Of a DNA stretch of 64,000 nucleotides, positions 19,614 through 29,566 are shown one piece after another. Origin of the DNA: Chloroflexota bacterium (GTDB lineage Bacteria; Chloroflexota; Anaerolineae; Aggregatilineales; Phototrophicaceae). The stretch is taken from assembly GCA_026709625.1 (NCBI GenBank), contig JAPOSR010000064.1:49005-113004 (forward strand), read 5' to 3'. A program made the translations under genes and the position numbers. Below the pieces are notes generated by a model, which saw only the letters and a program-made list of their open reading frames with translations, made no database searches and was not told the DNA's origin. Within the stretch, counting starts at the first letter, position 1, and each line of letters starts with the position of its first letter.

Positions 19614-21095
19614 TTAGAAAATAGCGAGTCTCCGCAGCGCCGCCATATCCAGCTGCGCTTCGACAATATCTGCGATTCGATCGATATCTTCATCCAACGA
19701 ACGCTGGACGCTGTTATGCGTCTGCCAGCCCAGTGAACCAAGCCATGCCCGGCGCAACGCGGCATTGTGAAAGAGCCCGTGGATATAGCAGCCCCAAACG
19801 CGCCCATCCGCGCGCATCGCCCCATCGAATTGTCCGGCGCTGCCCAGCTCGAGCCAGGGCGAGTGGCTTGTGCTTTGTCCACAATGTATTTCGTATCCGC
19901 TGACCGCGCTGCCCACCAGTGGCGCCAGCCAGGCGCTTTTGCTGATGATCCGCGCCGAAATCTGCGAAGTTATTTTGCTTGGGAAAAATGTGGTCTCCAA
20001 AGGCAACAGGGCGAGCGCCGCCAAAACCCCTTCTGTGGACTCAACTGCCTGCGGGTCGTGAATGCGCCAGCCCAACATCTGATAGCCGCCACAAATACCC
20101 ACGACCGCTCCTCCTTGTTCGGCAAATTTGCGAATGCGGACATCAAAGCCCCGCTCTGCCAGCCAGCGATAATCCGCCAGCGTATTCTTTGTGCCCGGAA
20201 TCACAACTGCGCTCGCCGCCGCCAGCTGCTGTGGATCCACCACATACCGCACACTGACGCCTGGCTCTGCTCTAAGAGGGTCAAAGTCATCAAAGTTTGC
20301 AATCCGCGGCAAGGCGATTATGGCGATGTCGATTGCCGCTTCATCGCTTGGCAGGCGAGCGGGACTTTCGACCGGCACGCTGTCTTCATCGGGGATAAAA
20401 TGATTGAAAATGTACGGAATCGTCCCCAGAACCGGCAGATTGCTGCGCCGCTGCAAGATGTTGATGCCTTCATCAAACAAGCTGGGATCTCCGCGAAACT
20501 TGTTGACAATCATGCCGCGAACCAATGCTCGCTCTGTCGGCGCGAGCAGCATCAAAGTCCCCAATAGCTGCGCAAAGATCCCTCCTCGGTCGATGTCTCC
20601 GACCAAAATGACAGCAGCCTGACAATATGCTGCGACCGCCATGTTCACCAGATCGCTCTGCCGCAGGTTCAATTCTGCCGGGCTGCCAGCCCCTTCAATA
20701 ATGACCAGCTGGTTCTCTGCCAGCAACTGGTCGATCGACTCGCTGACTTTTGACCACAAGAACGATTTGTGGTCGTAATAGCCGCGCGCCGACAATGTCT
20801 TCCACACGCGTCCCTGGACGATTACCTGCGAGCGCGCATCTGCCTCTGGCTTGAGCAAAATCGGGTTCATGTTCACAGTCGCTTCAACGCCACACGCTTG
20901 CGCCTGTGTAAACTGCGCCCGGCCGATTTCCCCGCCATCCGCGCAGACTGCGGCGTTGTTGCTCATGTTTTGCGCTTTGAATGGGACAACCCTGACGCCC
21001 ATCCTCGCAAATATCCGACACAGCGCAGTGACCAGAAAGCTTTTGCCCACTGAAGACATAGCGCCTTGAATCATGAGCGCTTTTGCCGTCACCAT
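19614..21095 (-). CDS. cobQ: Cobyric acid synthase
   Basis: MIQGAMSSVGKSFLVTALCRIFARMGVRVVPFKAQNMSNNA, DIDRGGIFAQLLGTL, VVGICGGYQMLG glutaminase motif. Confidence 0.94.
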   Translation of the reverse strand: MVTAKALMIQGAMSSVGKSFLVTALCRIFARMGVRVVPFKAQNMSNNAAVCADGGEIGRAQFTQAQACGVEATVNMNPILLKPEADARSQVIVQGRVWKTLSARGYYDHKSFLWSKVSESIDQLLAENQLVIIEGAGSPAELNLRQSDLVNMAVAAYCQAAVILVGDIDRGGIFAQLLGTLMLLAPTERALVRGMIVNKFRGDPSLFDEGINILQRRSNLPVLGTIPYIFNHFIPDEDSVPVESPARLPSDEAAIDIAIIALPRIANFDDFDPLRAEPGVSVRYVVDPQQLAAASAVVIPGTKNTLADYRWLAERGFDVRIRKFAEQGGAVVGICGGYQMLGWRIHDPQAVESTEGVLAALALLPLETTFFPSKITSQISARIISKSAWLAPLVGSAVSGYEIHCGQSTSHSPWLELGSAGQFDGAMRADGRVWGCYIHGLFHNAALRRAWLGSLGWQTHNSVQRSLDEDIDRIADIVEAQLDMAALRRLAIF

Positions 21096-21335
21096 CACCT
21101 CCCTGGCGAATACATTCCGCAGATGACATTTCACGCTTGCGCGGCGTTGAAAAAATCACCCTCATTATAATGATAATGGATTGCCTCTTTGCGCAAAGTC
21201 TAGCTGCCTGTCTCGAGAGCCGCTTAAGCAAAAAAATGAAAAAACTGCAAGTTTGGGTATGGTCAGTCGCATTCGCGCGCCTATAATCCTCGCATTGCCC
21301 CGCAAACGAGTTCATTTCATCTAGGAGGAAGCCAC

Positions 21336-21773
21336 ATGTCAATCGATGACAAAGCCAAGGCGCTGGGCATCGACCTTAGCGACTTCACGCCTTCGGGCAC
21401 GCTTGCGCCAGCCACGCGCATCGGCAATACAATTTATGTTTCCGGGCATGTCTCCACTGGCTATATCGGCAAGCTGGGGCGCGACCTGGATGTAGAGACC
21501 GGCAAGCAAGCCGCCCGCGTCTGCGCCATCGACCTGCTCAAAGCCGCCTATACCATCACCGGCACGCTCAATACCCTGCGTCCGCGCAAGCTGCTGGGCG
21601 CTGTCAATTCCCTGCCCGAATTCACCGACCAGCACTTGGTCATCAACGGTGCCAGCGAATTGCTTTGGGAGCTGTATGATGGCGAGCTTCACGCCCGCAG
21701 CGCCTTGGGTTTTGCCTCGCTGCCCAATGGATTCGCAGTCGAGATCGAAGCTGTATTCGAGGCGCTCGACTAA
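21336..21773 (+). CDS. RidA/YjgF/YER057c family protein
   Basis: GNTIYVSGHVST...AVNSLPEFTDQHLVINGASELLWELYDGELHARSALGFASLPNGFAVEIEAVFEA; AGGAGG RBS. Confidence 0.9.
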   Translation: MSIDDKAKALGIDLSDFTPSGTLAPATRIGNTIYVSGHVSTGYIGKLGRDLDVETGKQAARVCAIDLLKAAYTITGTLNTLRPRKLLGAVNSLPEFTDQHLVINGASELLWELYDGELHARSALGFASLPNGFAVEIEAVFEALD

Positions 21774-21798
21774 GACGCCCCTCGCATGGTATCCGCCG

Positions 21799-23079
21799 GT
21801 GATCAGACGCGCGCTCCACACAATTGGACAGCTTAATCCGCAGGCGCGGCTCTACTTCCTGGTTCTCGTCGGCATGTCATCGGTCGTTGATGGCGTCTAC
21901 AACGTTCTGCTCAATCTGTACCTGCTGCGCCTCGATTATGGCACGGAATTCATCGGCTTGGTCAATGCGGTCGGCTTGCTGACCTTTGGCTGCGCCAGTT
22001 TGCCGGCTGGCATCCTCGGGGCGCGCTATTCCAATACGTTGCTGATGAAGAGCGGCGGCGCGCTGAGCGTAGCTGGCGGCCTGCTGTTGCCACAGGTCCA
22101 ACTGCTGCCGCCTGGCTTGCGCGAAGGCAGCCTTGTCATCCTCTTTGCCATGATATTGACCGGCTTCTCGTTTTTCTTCGTCAACAGCGCGCCCTATTTG
22201 ATCAATGTGGTCGACCCGGAACACAAGCATCTCGCTTTTTCGCTGAATACGGCGCATTGGGCTTTGGCAAGTTTCGGCGGCAGCCTGCTGGGCGGCGTGC
22301 TGCCTGGCTTGTTTGCCGACCTGCAAGCCACCACCCTTGCCGACGCCGCGCCATACCGCCTCACCTTGACACTGGCCGGGTTCGTCATGGCATTCGCGCT
22401 CTTGCTGCTGCTGCGTTTGCGCCCATTGCCGGTCGATAGCCAGCTGGCCAAAGCCGATGCAGCCGCCGCGCCAGCCGATACACGCGTCTGGACAGCCGCT
22501 TTTGTCAGCCTCATCGCCATCATGACCCTGATTCGTCTGTTTCAAGTCGCTGGCTCGGCGACGGTGCTGGTCTTTTTCAATGTCTACATGGACAGGCAGC
22601 TGGCGATCTCCACCGCCGCAATCGGCGCCATTGCCGCGGTCGGGCGTTTGACTGGCGTTCCCACCGCGCTTCTCACACCGGCGCTGATTAAGCGAGTCGG
22701 CATCGTGAAGGTGGTGCTATGGTCCTCGCTGCTCACCTCGGTCTTCCTGCTGCCGATGGCGATGATCGAACATTGGCTGGCGGCCGCCATCGGTTTCATC
22801 GGCGCGCTCGCGGTTATGTCCGTCCGCTTCACAGCCATGACCGTCTTCATCCTTGATCTTGTGCCCAAGGTCCAGCAGTCCATCATGGCTGGCAGCGGCG
22901 AGACGGCAGCCGGCTTGAGCTTCGCCATCATGTCGCTCGGCGGCGGCATCCTGCTTTCCTTCTTCGGCTTCCGCGAACTTTTCCTGCTTGGCGCGCTGCT
23001 TTCTTTTATCGGCGCGCTGCTCTTTTGGCTCTATGCCCAAAGCGCCAAGACCAAGCGCGCGCTCAAGCCAGAGCTCTGA
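21799..23079 (+). CDS. MFS transporter
   Basis: ~12 hydrophobic segments in frame; likely GTG start at 21799 (VIRRALHTIGQLNPQARLYFLVLVGMSS); start uncertain. Confidence 0.85.
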   Translation: MIRRALHTIGQLNPQARLYFLVLVGMSSVVDGVYNVLLNLYLLRLDYGTEFIGLVNAVGLLTFGCASLPAGILGARYSNTLLMKSGGALSVAGGLLLPQVQLLPPGLREGSLVILFAMILTGFSFFFVNSAPYLINVVDPEHKHLAFSLNTAHWALASFGGSLLGGVLPGLFADLQATTLADAAPYRLTLTLAGFVMAFALLLLLRLRPLPVDSQLAKADAAAAPADTRVWTAAFVSLIAIMTLIRLFQVAGSATVLVFFNVYMDRQLAISTAAIGAIAAVGRLTGVPTALLTPALIKRVGIVKVVLWSSLLTSVFLLPMAMIEHWLAAAIGFIGALAVMSVRFTAMTVFILDLVPKVQQSIMAGSGETAAGLSFAIMSLGGGILLSFFGFRELFLLGALLSFIGALLFWLYAQSAKTKRALKPEL

Positions 23080-23167
23080 CCAGAGCAAGCTTCGCAATGC
23101 AATTTTCTGGCTGGGCAGAGGGCAGCCGCTGGTCCGCTCGCAGCGCCCGACCTCGATATGCAAGGGC

Positions 23168-23262
23168 GAGGAAGCGCTGGCAAAACCCCCTTCCCTCGCT
23201 CTGGGGGCAAGGGGCCGGGGATGGGGGGCTTGTTTGCCATATCCACGCATTCACCACCCCCG
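23168..23262 (+). repeat. Intergenic G4/hairpin repeat, copy 4 (partial, right half)
   Basis: GAAGCGCTGGCAAAACCCCCTTCCCTCGCTCTGGGGGCAAGGGGCCGGGGATGGGGGGCTTGTTTGCCATATCCACGCATTCACCACCCC. Confidence 0.75.
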
Positions 23263-23311
23263 CTCCTTTCCCCCATCGCGCATGGCGGGGCTTTGTGGCA
23301 CAATCGTCAGT

Positions 23312-24559
23312 ATGCGACACGACATCAACATTGACGATCCGCGCGCGCCAGAGATGGCGGAAGCGATAGAAAAATGCGTGCACTGCGGCTTCTGTCTGGC
23401 GGCTTGCCCCACCTACAAGCTGCTGGGCGAAGAGATGGATTCGCCGCGTGGACGGATCTACCTGATGAAGACCGCGCTGGAGGGCCGCATCGACCCCGCC
23501 GATGCCCAGCCGTATATCGACCGCTGCCTCGGCTGCATGGCTTGTGTGCCGGCTTGCCCGTCTGAGGTGGCGTATGGCGATTTGCTGGTGGGGTATCGCG
23601 CCCGGCAAGAAAGCCAACGCGAGCGCCCGCCGCTAGATGCCATGACGCGCAAGATGGTTATCGAGACCTTGCCGTATCCGCGGCGTTTTCGGCTGGCTGC
23701 GCGCGCCGGCAAGCTGGGCAAGTGGCTGGCGCCGGCGCTGCCACCCACATTTTCCGCCATGCTCGACCTGCTGCCATCTGACCTGCCGCCATCACAAGCT
23801 CTGCCTGAAACGCTGCCTGCGCAGGGCAAGCGGCGTGGGGTTGTGGCGCTGCTGCCCGGCTGCGCGCAGCAGGTCTTGGCGCCGGGCATCAACCATGCGG
23901 CTGCGCGTCTGCTGGCGGCGAATGGCGTGGACGTGCATGTTCCGCGAGCGGCTGGCTGCTGTGGTTCGATCCTGCTGCACATCGGCGCGGAGCAAGAAGC
24001 GCAGGCTTTGGCGCGCCGCAACTTTGCCGCGATTGCCGACGATGTCGATGCCATCATCACCACGGCGGCTGGCTGTGGCAGCGGCATCAAAGATTATCCA
24101 CTGCTTTTTAAGAACCAGCCAGAGGCCGCGGCCGCGCAGTCATTCGCGGCCAAAACAATGGACTTCAGCGCCTATCTGGCTGGCATCGGACTGCGCGCGC
24201 CCATGCAGCTCCCGACCGATACCCGCGTCGTCTACCAAGATGCCTGCCACTTGCTGCACGCGCAGGGACACAAGGCAGAGCCGCGCGCGCTGCTGAGAGA
24301 AGTGGGCAATTTGCAGTTGCTAGAGATCGCCGATGCGGACACGTGCTGCGGCTCGGCGGGCACATACAACATTGACCAGCCAGAGATCGCCAGCCAACTG
24401 GGCGCGCGCAAGGCCGCGGCGATACTGTCGGCGCAGCCGGATGTGGTTGTCTCGGGCAATATCGGCTGCATTACGCAGATCCGCCAGCAGCTTGCGCAGC
24501 ATACAGGCGCTCCGCCCGTCCGGCACATCGCCCAACTGCTGCACAGCGCGTTGCCCTAG
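23312..24559 (+). CDS. Fe-S cluster-binding (S)-2-hydroxy-acid/glycolate oxidase subunit, GlcF-like
   Basis: Two CxxCxxCxxxCP clusters (CVHCGFCLAACP, CLGCMACVPACP) and CCG repeats (AAGCCGSIL, DTCCGSAGTYN). Confidence 0.9.
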   Translation: MRHDINIDDPRAPEMAEAIEKCVHCGFCLAACPTYKLLGEEMDSPRGRIYLMKTALEGRIDPADAQPYIDRCLGCMACVPACPSEVAYGDLLVGYRARQESQRERPPLDAMTRKMVIETLPYPRRFRLAARAGKLGKWLAPALPPTFSAMLDLLPSDLPPSQALPETLPAQGKRRGVVALLPGCAQQVLAPGINHAAARLLAANGVDVHVPRAAGCCGSILLHIGAEQEAQALARRNFAAIADDVDAIITTAAGCGSGIKDYPLLFKNQPEAAAAQSFAAKTMDFSAYLAGIGLRAPMQLPTDTRVVYQDACHLLHAQGHKAEPRALLREVGNLQLLEIADADTCCGSAGTYNIDQPEIASQLGARKAAAILSAQPDVVVSGNIGCITQIRQQLAQHTGAPPVRHIAQLLHSALP

Positions 24560-24564
24560 CGCCC

Positions 24565-24604
24565 AAAAAAAACCGCAGAGCCCCCGCCATTTGACGAGGG
24601 CTCT
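24565..24604 (-). terminator. Rho-independent terminator of fas1-A
   Basis: Minus strand AGAGCCCTCGTCAAATGGCGGGGGCTCTGCGGTTTTTTTT (stem-loop plus T8). Confidence 0.75.
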
Positions 24605-24657
24605 TGGGCATCTTCCCGTTGTGGATGCGGGAACTGCATGGCGGCTGCGATGGTTGC

Positions 24658-25698
24658 TTATTCGCTGGGTACGATGACCGCATCTATCACATGGATGACG
24701 CCATTGCTTGCTGGTATATCCACCAAGTCTAACAGGATGTTGGCATTGTCGATCATAACGCCCGCATCGCTGATGGATATTGATGCTTCGCTGCCATTTG
24801 CCATGCTGATGGCAGCCATTCCCATGTCGTCCACGATGCCGCCAAGCTGGAAGCTGTAGACCGTGCCCGGCAAGACATGGTATTGCAGCACCGCGGTGAG
24901 CAGCGCTGTGTCTGCGATGATATCGTCCAGGTTTTCGACCGCAGCGAAAGCCGCGTCAATCGGCGCGAAGACAGTTACAGCCGCGCCGGGATCTGCCAGC
25001 AGCTCAAGCACAGCCGGGTCAGCCGCTTGCACAGCCGCCAGCAGGGTTGTGAATTGCGGCGATTCTGCCCCGGCTGCCTCGACAACGATTTCAGCAATGC
25101 TGCGCAATTCGGGGACGATAACCGCGTCGATGACATGGATCACGCCATTGCTGGCGCTGATATCAACCATTTCGAGGACGAGCCCGGCTTCGTCGATTTG
25201 GATGCCGGCGCTCAGGTCGAGCCCGTCTTCGCCCATCGTGCCCGACACCTCAAGTGTCTGTCCGCTCAGTGTGCCGACTGGCAAGCTGACATGCCCCATG
25301 TCGTCGGCCATGGCCGATTCCAGCGCGCCGACGACATCGGCAGAGCCAATCGCGCCAGCCAAGACATGATAAAGCAAGATTTCGTTCAGGCGGGGCGTGC
25401 CTTCTTCGGTGAGGATCTCGCCGAAGGCTTCTTCGCCCAGCGCTTCTGCCAAGGCGGCAAAGGCGGCGTCAGTCGGCGCGAAGACGGTCAATTCGGCTTC
25501 TGGATCGGCAAGGGTTGTGAGGATGGCGGGGTCGGCGGCGCTGACGGCAGCCAACAAGGTGGCAAATTCCGCTTCTTCTGCCGCAGCCGAAGCAACAACG
25601 ATATCGGCAATGGTTGATTCATGGCCATCCGCCATGGCGGGCAAAGCAACGAGCAGGGCAAGCAGCGCGATGACTGCAAGGGCGATGCGGTGTGACAT
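24658..25698 (-). CDS. Secreted protein with two FAS1 (fasciclin) domains (copy A)
   Basis: Signal peptide MSHRIALAVIALLALLVALPAMA; LTVFAPTDAAFAAL, YHVLAG, ASNGVIHVIDAVIVP motifs twice. Confidence 0.93.
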   Translation of the reverse strand: MSHRIALAVIALLALLVALPAMADGHESTIADIVVASAAAEEAEFATLLAAVSAADPAILTTLADPEAELTVFAPTDAAFAALAEALGEEAFGEILTEEGTPRLNEILLYHVLAGAIGSADVVGALESAMADDMGHVSLPVGTLSGQTLEVSGTMGEDGLDLSAGIQIDEAGLVLEMVDISASNGVIHVIDAVIVPELRSIAEIVVEAAGAESPQFTTLLAAVQAADPAVLELLADPGAAVTVFAPIDAAFAAVENLDDIIADTALLTAVLQYHVLPGTVYSFQLGGIVDDMGMAAISMANGSEASISISDAGVMIDNANILLDLVDIPASNGVIHVIDAVIVPSE

Positions 25699-25863
25699 GC
25701 GTACAACTCCTGTCTGGTGTATTGTGTGTTCAAAACTTACTAAAACTAATGATAGCACAAGGATCCTGCCGAACTGTTTGCAGAGTGTAAATAAACTGTA
25801 AAAGTCAGGCGGTGGGCTGTCGCCGCGTTGGGGGGCAGCGCCTTGCTGTTCCGCTTTGTTGCA

Positions 25864-25946
25864 TCAGCCACAGCCAGCGACCTCGGCGACATGCTAGCCG
25901 CCCAGCCGGCCAGTTTGTCCCTGGTGATCAACATGATGCCAATTCG
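25864..25946 (-). pseudogene. Remnant of the 3' end of the SH3-domain gene (27218-28351), left between the two FAS1 genes
   Basis: TCAGCCACAGCCAGCGACCTCGGCGACATGCTAGCCGCCCAGCCGGCCAGTTTGTCCCTGG...TGCCAATTCG nearly matches 27218-27300 TCAGTCACAGCCAGCGACCTCGGCGACATACTTGCCACCCAGCCAGCCAGTTTGTCCCTGG...TGCCAATTCG. Confidence 0.8.
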
Positions 25947-25969
25947 ATGGGACTGCACATCCAGCGCCC

Positions 25970-26007
25970 AAAAAACCGCAGAACCCCCGCCATTTGACGA
26001 GGGCTCT
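25970..26007 (-). terminator. Rho-independent terminator of fas1-B (duplicate of that at 24565)
   Basis: AAAAAACCGCAGAACCCCCGCCATTTGACGAGGGCTCT, near-identical to the fas1-A terminator. Confidence 0.7.
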
Positions 26008-26031
26008 CGGGCATATTCCGGCGATGGTTGC

Positions 26032-27078
26032 TTAGTCGCTGGGGATAAGGACCGCATCAATCGCATGGATGATGCCGTTGCTTGCTGGTATATCCAACAT
26101 GTCGAGCAGGATGTTGGCATTGTCAATCGTGTAGAAATCGGCGCTGCGGGCTAATGTTGCAGCGGTGGCCTGTGCATCTGCCCTGTCTAAAGCCAGGTCG
26201 TGGTGAAATTGGGAGCTGTAGACCGTGCCCAGCACGATATGATGCTTCAGCACCTTGGTGAGCAGCGCTGTGTCAGCGAGGATATCGCCCAGATTTTCGA
26301 CCGCAGCGAAAGCCTCGTCAGTCGGCGCGAAGACAGTCAAACGCTGGTCGGGATCTGTCATCAGATCGAGCAGAGCCGGGTCGGCCGCCTGCACAGCCGC
26401 CAGCAGAGTCGTGAATTGCGGCCATTCTGCCTTGGCTTCGCGGGCAATGGCTCCAGCGACGTTGTTGCTGGATTCGGGCATGATGACCGCGTCGATGGCA
26501 TGGATTACGCCGTTTCTGGCTGTGAGATCAACCATTCCGGGCACGAGACCAGCTGTTTCGTTGATTTGGATGCCGGCGCTCAGGTCGAGTCCGTCTTCGC
26601 CCATCGTGCCCGACAGCGTAAGGAAATTGACATACTTGTTCATCAGGGGAGCCCTCAATGTGGCCGACTCCCTGCCGTGGGTCAGTTCGTCTTCCAGTAC
26701 CTCGATTAGAGTGGCATAGCGAACGGCGTTGTCGTCAACCAAGATATGCTGGCGCAAGATTTGGTTCAGGCGTGGCGTGCCTCTTTCGGTGAGGATCTCG
26801 CTGAAGGTTGCTTCGCCCAGCTCTTCTGCCAAGGCGGCAAAGGCGGCATCAGTCGGCGCGAAAAGGGTCCATCCTCTTGTTCGGTCGGCAATGGCTGCGA
26901 GGATATCGGGGTCGGCGGCGCTGAGGGCAGCCAACAAGCTGGTAAATTCAGCTTCTTCTGCCACAGCCGAAGTAACGAGGATATCGACAATGGATGCTTC
27001 GCTACCATCCGCCATGGCGGGCAAAGCAACGAGCAGGGCAAGCAGCGCGATGACTGAAAGGGCAATGCGGTGGGACAT
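26032..27078 (-). CDS. Secreted protein with two FAS1 (fasciclin) domains (copy B, diverged)
   Basis: Signal peptide MSHRIALSVIALLALLVALPAMA; LFAPTDAAFAALAEELGEATFSEIL; ASNGIIHAIDAVLIP. Confidence 0.92.
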   Translation of the reverse strand: MSHRIALSVIALLALLVALPAMADGSEASIVDILVTSAVAEEAEFTSLLAALSAADPDILAAIADRTRGWTLFAPTDAAFAALAEELGEATFSEILTERGTPRLNQILRQHILVDDNAVRYATLIEVLEDELTHGRESATLRAPLMNKYVNFLTLSGTMGEDGLDLSAGIQINETAGLVPGMVDLTARNGVIHAIDAVIMPESSNNVAGAIAREAKAEWPQFTTLLAAVQAADPALLDLMTDPDQRLTVFAPTDEAFAAVENLGDILADTALLTKVLKHHIVLGTVYSSQFHHDLALDRADAQATAATLARSADFYTIDNANILLDMLDIPASNGIIHAIDAVLIPSD

Positions 27079-27217
27079 GGGTACAACTCCTGTCTGTGTG
27101 TATTGTGCGTTCAAAACTTGCTAAAAATACGCTAACACTAGATTCCTGATGAGTGGTTTGCAGCGTGTAACTGGCTTGTAAAGGCCAGACGCTGGTCTGC
27201 CGCCCCGTTTTGTTGCG

Positions 27218-28351
27218 TCAGTCACAGCCAGCGACCTCGGCGACATACTTGCCACCCAGCCAGCCAGTTTGTCCCTGGCGCTCGACCTGGTGCCAATTCG
27301 CTCGTTGCGCGAGGCGGGTTGCCTGTGCGCCGCGCGGCACATAACCCAGTCGCGCGCCAGAAAGACTGGGGCGGTCGCGCAAGACCAGGTTGCCGGTTGT
27401 GACGATGGTGCAGGCGGCTGGCTGCGCAGGCTTGGGTTTTGGCTTGGGAGCGGCGTGGGTGGGTTGTCCATGCACCAGCGCCACTGTGCCTGCCGACGCG
27501 ATCGCTACGCAGACCGTATTGTCCACAGCGGTAGAGTCCAACCTGCTCAGCGCGCGCGGAGCCGTAGCCGCATCTAGGAACATGACCGCGCCCAGTCTGG
27601 GGAAGCAGACCTGTACGCCTGGCTGGACATTGCCCCAAATATCGACCGCGTCCAGCAAGCCGGCGTCTATCACAGCCGAATTGCCCACGCCTCTGGCATC
27701 CAAACGCTGGCACTGGATGCCCGTGCTCAAGCCGCCTGGCGCTGTCACTGTCGCGCTGTTCGGCGGCAGGTTCTGGCAGGTTTGCGGTGGTGGCGCGGCT
27801 CTGAATGTGGCGGTGTGCGAGCCTTGTATGATCTGGTCGTCGGGCAAGCCACAGATGTCCCAAGCGCCTGACAAGGTCGTGTGGCTGCGAATCTGCTCCA
27901 CGCCGATTTCGCAGTTGCTGATGCGGCTGTTCTGGATCAACAACTGCCCATCCTTGACTCGGATTGCCCTGCGGTCGCGGGGTCGCAGGTATTTCATGCG
28001 CAGGTCTGTGATTGTCAGCGCGCCGTTCTTCTTGACTTCGAAGGCGGGGTCGCCCTTGTTGATGCGGTATTCAAAGTTGTTGCCTTGAATGACGATTCGG
28101 GAGCGAATCGAGGGCAGTTCACCATTGGGGCGGACATGGCGCGTCAAGATGATCGTATCCGCGCCTTTGCCAGCCGCGCAGCCGCCGCGGGCTTTGTCTT
28201 CGTTGGCTGATTTAATTGCCGATGAAAAGCCGCAATCGCCCGCCACGCGGATATCGGCAGCGTATGCGAGGGAGGCTGCCAATGCGAATGGCATGATCAA
28301 AACCAGAAACTTCAATCCAAAGCGCCTGTGGATGACTGGATTGCTCATCAT
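27218..28351 (-). CDS. Secreted protein with C-terminal bacterial SH3 domain
   Basis: Signal peptide MMSNPVIHRRFGLKFLVLIMPFALAASLAYA; C-terminal CTIVTTGNLVLRDRPSLSGARLGYVPRGAQATRLAQRANWHQVERQGQTGWLGGKYVAEVAGC. Confidence 0.82.
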   Translation of the reverse strand: MMSNPVIHRRFGLKFLVLIMPFALAASLAYAADIRVAGDCGFSSAIKSANEDKARGGCAAGKGADTIILTRHVRPNGELPSIRSRIVIQGNNFEYRINKGDPAFEVKKNGALTITDLRMKYLRPRDRRAIRVKDGQLLIQNSRISNCEIGVEQIRSHTTLSGAWDICGLPDDQIIQGSHTATFRAAPPPQTCQNLPPNSATVTAPGGLSTGIQCQRLDARGVGNSAVIDAGLLDAVDIWGNVQPGVQVCFPRLGAVMFLDAATAPRALSRLDSTAVDNTVCVAIASAGTVALVHGQPTHAAPKPKPKPAQPAACTIVTTGNLVLRDRPSLSGARLGYVPRGAQATRLAQRANWHQVERQGQTGWLGGKYVAEVAGCD

Positions 28352-28518
28352 GCTGCTTCCCGCCGATTGACTGCTCTTGTGCCCTCTATACACAAGGGGC
28401 TTGGCCTATCCTCACCACCCGTCCAATCGGAAACCTTGGCGCAGATCGGCAATTAACCAAGCGGCTGTTTTGGCGTATAGTTCGCTGGGTACAGACGAAC
28501 AGAGAAATGAGACGAATC

Positions 28519-29046
28519 ATGACCTACCGCCTCACTTATGATGAATTGGAAGCGCGCTGGGCAGACGAAAGCCCATCGCCGGCTGATGATGGCGCTGTCG
28601 AGTTGATTGTTCGCCGCCCTGCGCCTGACGAGCGTCAAGAATTGTCCCGCGCCAATTTCAGCGCCGCGGGCGGCTTGGAGAGCGATGACTGGCTGCGCCG
28701 CAGTGGCAAAGCCGATGCCCAGATCACGCTCATGAACAGCCGCGTCATCCAGCTGCTGGCGGGTGACAAGGCGCGCTGGGCAGAATCGGGCGACCAGTTG
28801 TTCGTCGACCTGGATCTCAGCGAAGACAACCTGCCGCCGGGCACACAGCTGCAGATCGGCGGCGTCTTGATGGAAGTCACGCCGCTGCCGCACACAGGCT
28901 GCAACAAGTTCGCTCGGCGCTTTGGCTCGCCCGCGCGCAAATGGGTCATGTCTGACGAAGGCAAACGCGCCCGCCGCCGTGGGCTGTATACGCGCGTCGT
29001 GCAAGATGGCGAGATCGCCGTGGGCGACCGCATCCGCAAGGTCTAA
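28519..29046 (+). CDS. MOSC domain protein
   Basis: VELIVRRPAPDERQEL, LFVDLDLSEDNLPPGTQLQIGGVLMEVTPLPHTGCNKFARRFG. Confidence 0.85.
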   Translation: MTYRLTYDELEARWADESPSPADDGAVELIVRRPAPDERQELSRANFSAAGGLESDDWLRRSGKADAQITLMNSRVIQLLAGDKARWAESGDQLFVDLDLSEDNLPPGTQLQIGGVLMEVTPLPHTGCNKFARRFGSPARKWVMSDEGKRARRRGLYTRVVQDGEIAVGDRIRKV

Positions 29047-29124
29047 TGGTCTCTGCGCAATTGATGGCGAACACAATTTTGGGCGAGCGCCCCGATGCAA
29101 CCCCACCGGTTTTTGGAGGCTGGC

Positions 29125-29562
29125 ATGATAGACGGCACATTGATTCATCCGCAGATATTGCAGACGCTTGGCACAGCTGGCCACGGCGCGACCATCCTCA
29201 TTCCCGATGGCAACTATCCGTTTGCCACCCACGCTCATCCACGTGCCCAGCGCGTCTACCTGAATTTGGCGCCGGGCATCTGCACAGTCACCGATGTCCT
29301 GCGCGCTGTCCTCAGCTGCACGCCAGTCGAAGCCGCCCAGGTTATGCGCCGCGACGATGGCGCAGAGCCCAGCATCTACGCTGACTTTCGCAAGCTGCTG
29401 CCCGCTGATGTGCCGCTGCAGCCCCTGGAGCGCTTTGCCTTCTATGCAGCCGCCAAACAAGACAACTGCTGCTTGGTCGTCGCGACTGGCGAGCAGCGCA
29501 TATTTGCCAATATCCTGTTGACCATCGGCGTCGTCCAGCCGCCAGACGCGATGGTGGTCTAG
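29125..29562 (+). CDS. RbsD/FucU family sugar mutarotase (L-fucose mutarotase-like)
   Basis: MIDGTLIHPQILQTLGTAGHGATILIPDGNYPF; ERFAFYAAAKQDNCCLVVATGEQRIFANILLTIGVV. Confidence 0.9.
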   Translation: MIDGTLIHPQILQTLGTAGHGATILIPDGNYPFATHAHPRAQRVYLNLAPGICTVTDVLRAVLSCTPVEAAQVMRRDDGAEPSIYADFRKLLPADVPLQPLERFAFYAAAKQDNCCLVVATGEQRIFANILLTIGVVQPPDAMVV

Positions 29563-29566
29563 GACT

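Noticed and set aside
21096-21335. Cobalamin riboswitch upstream of cobQ
   Set aside because: No recognisable B12-box in the intergenic sequence; a covariance-model scan is needed.
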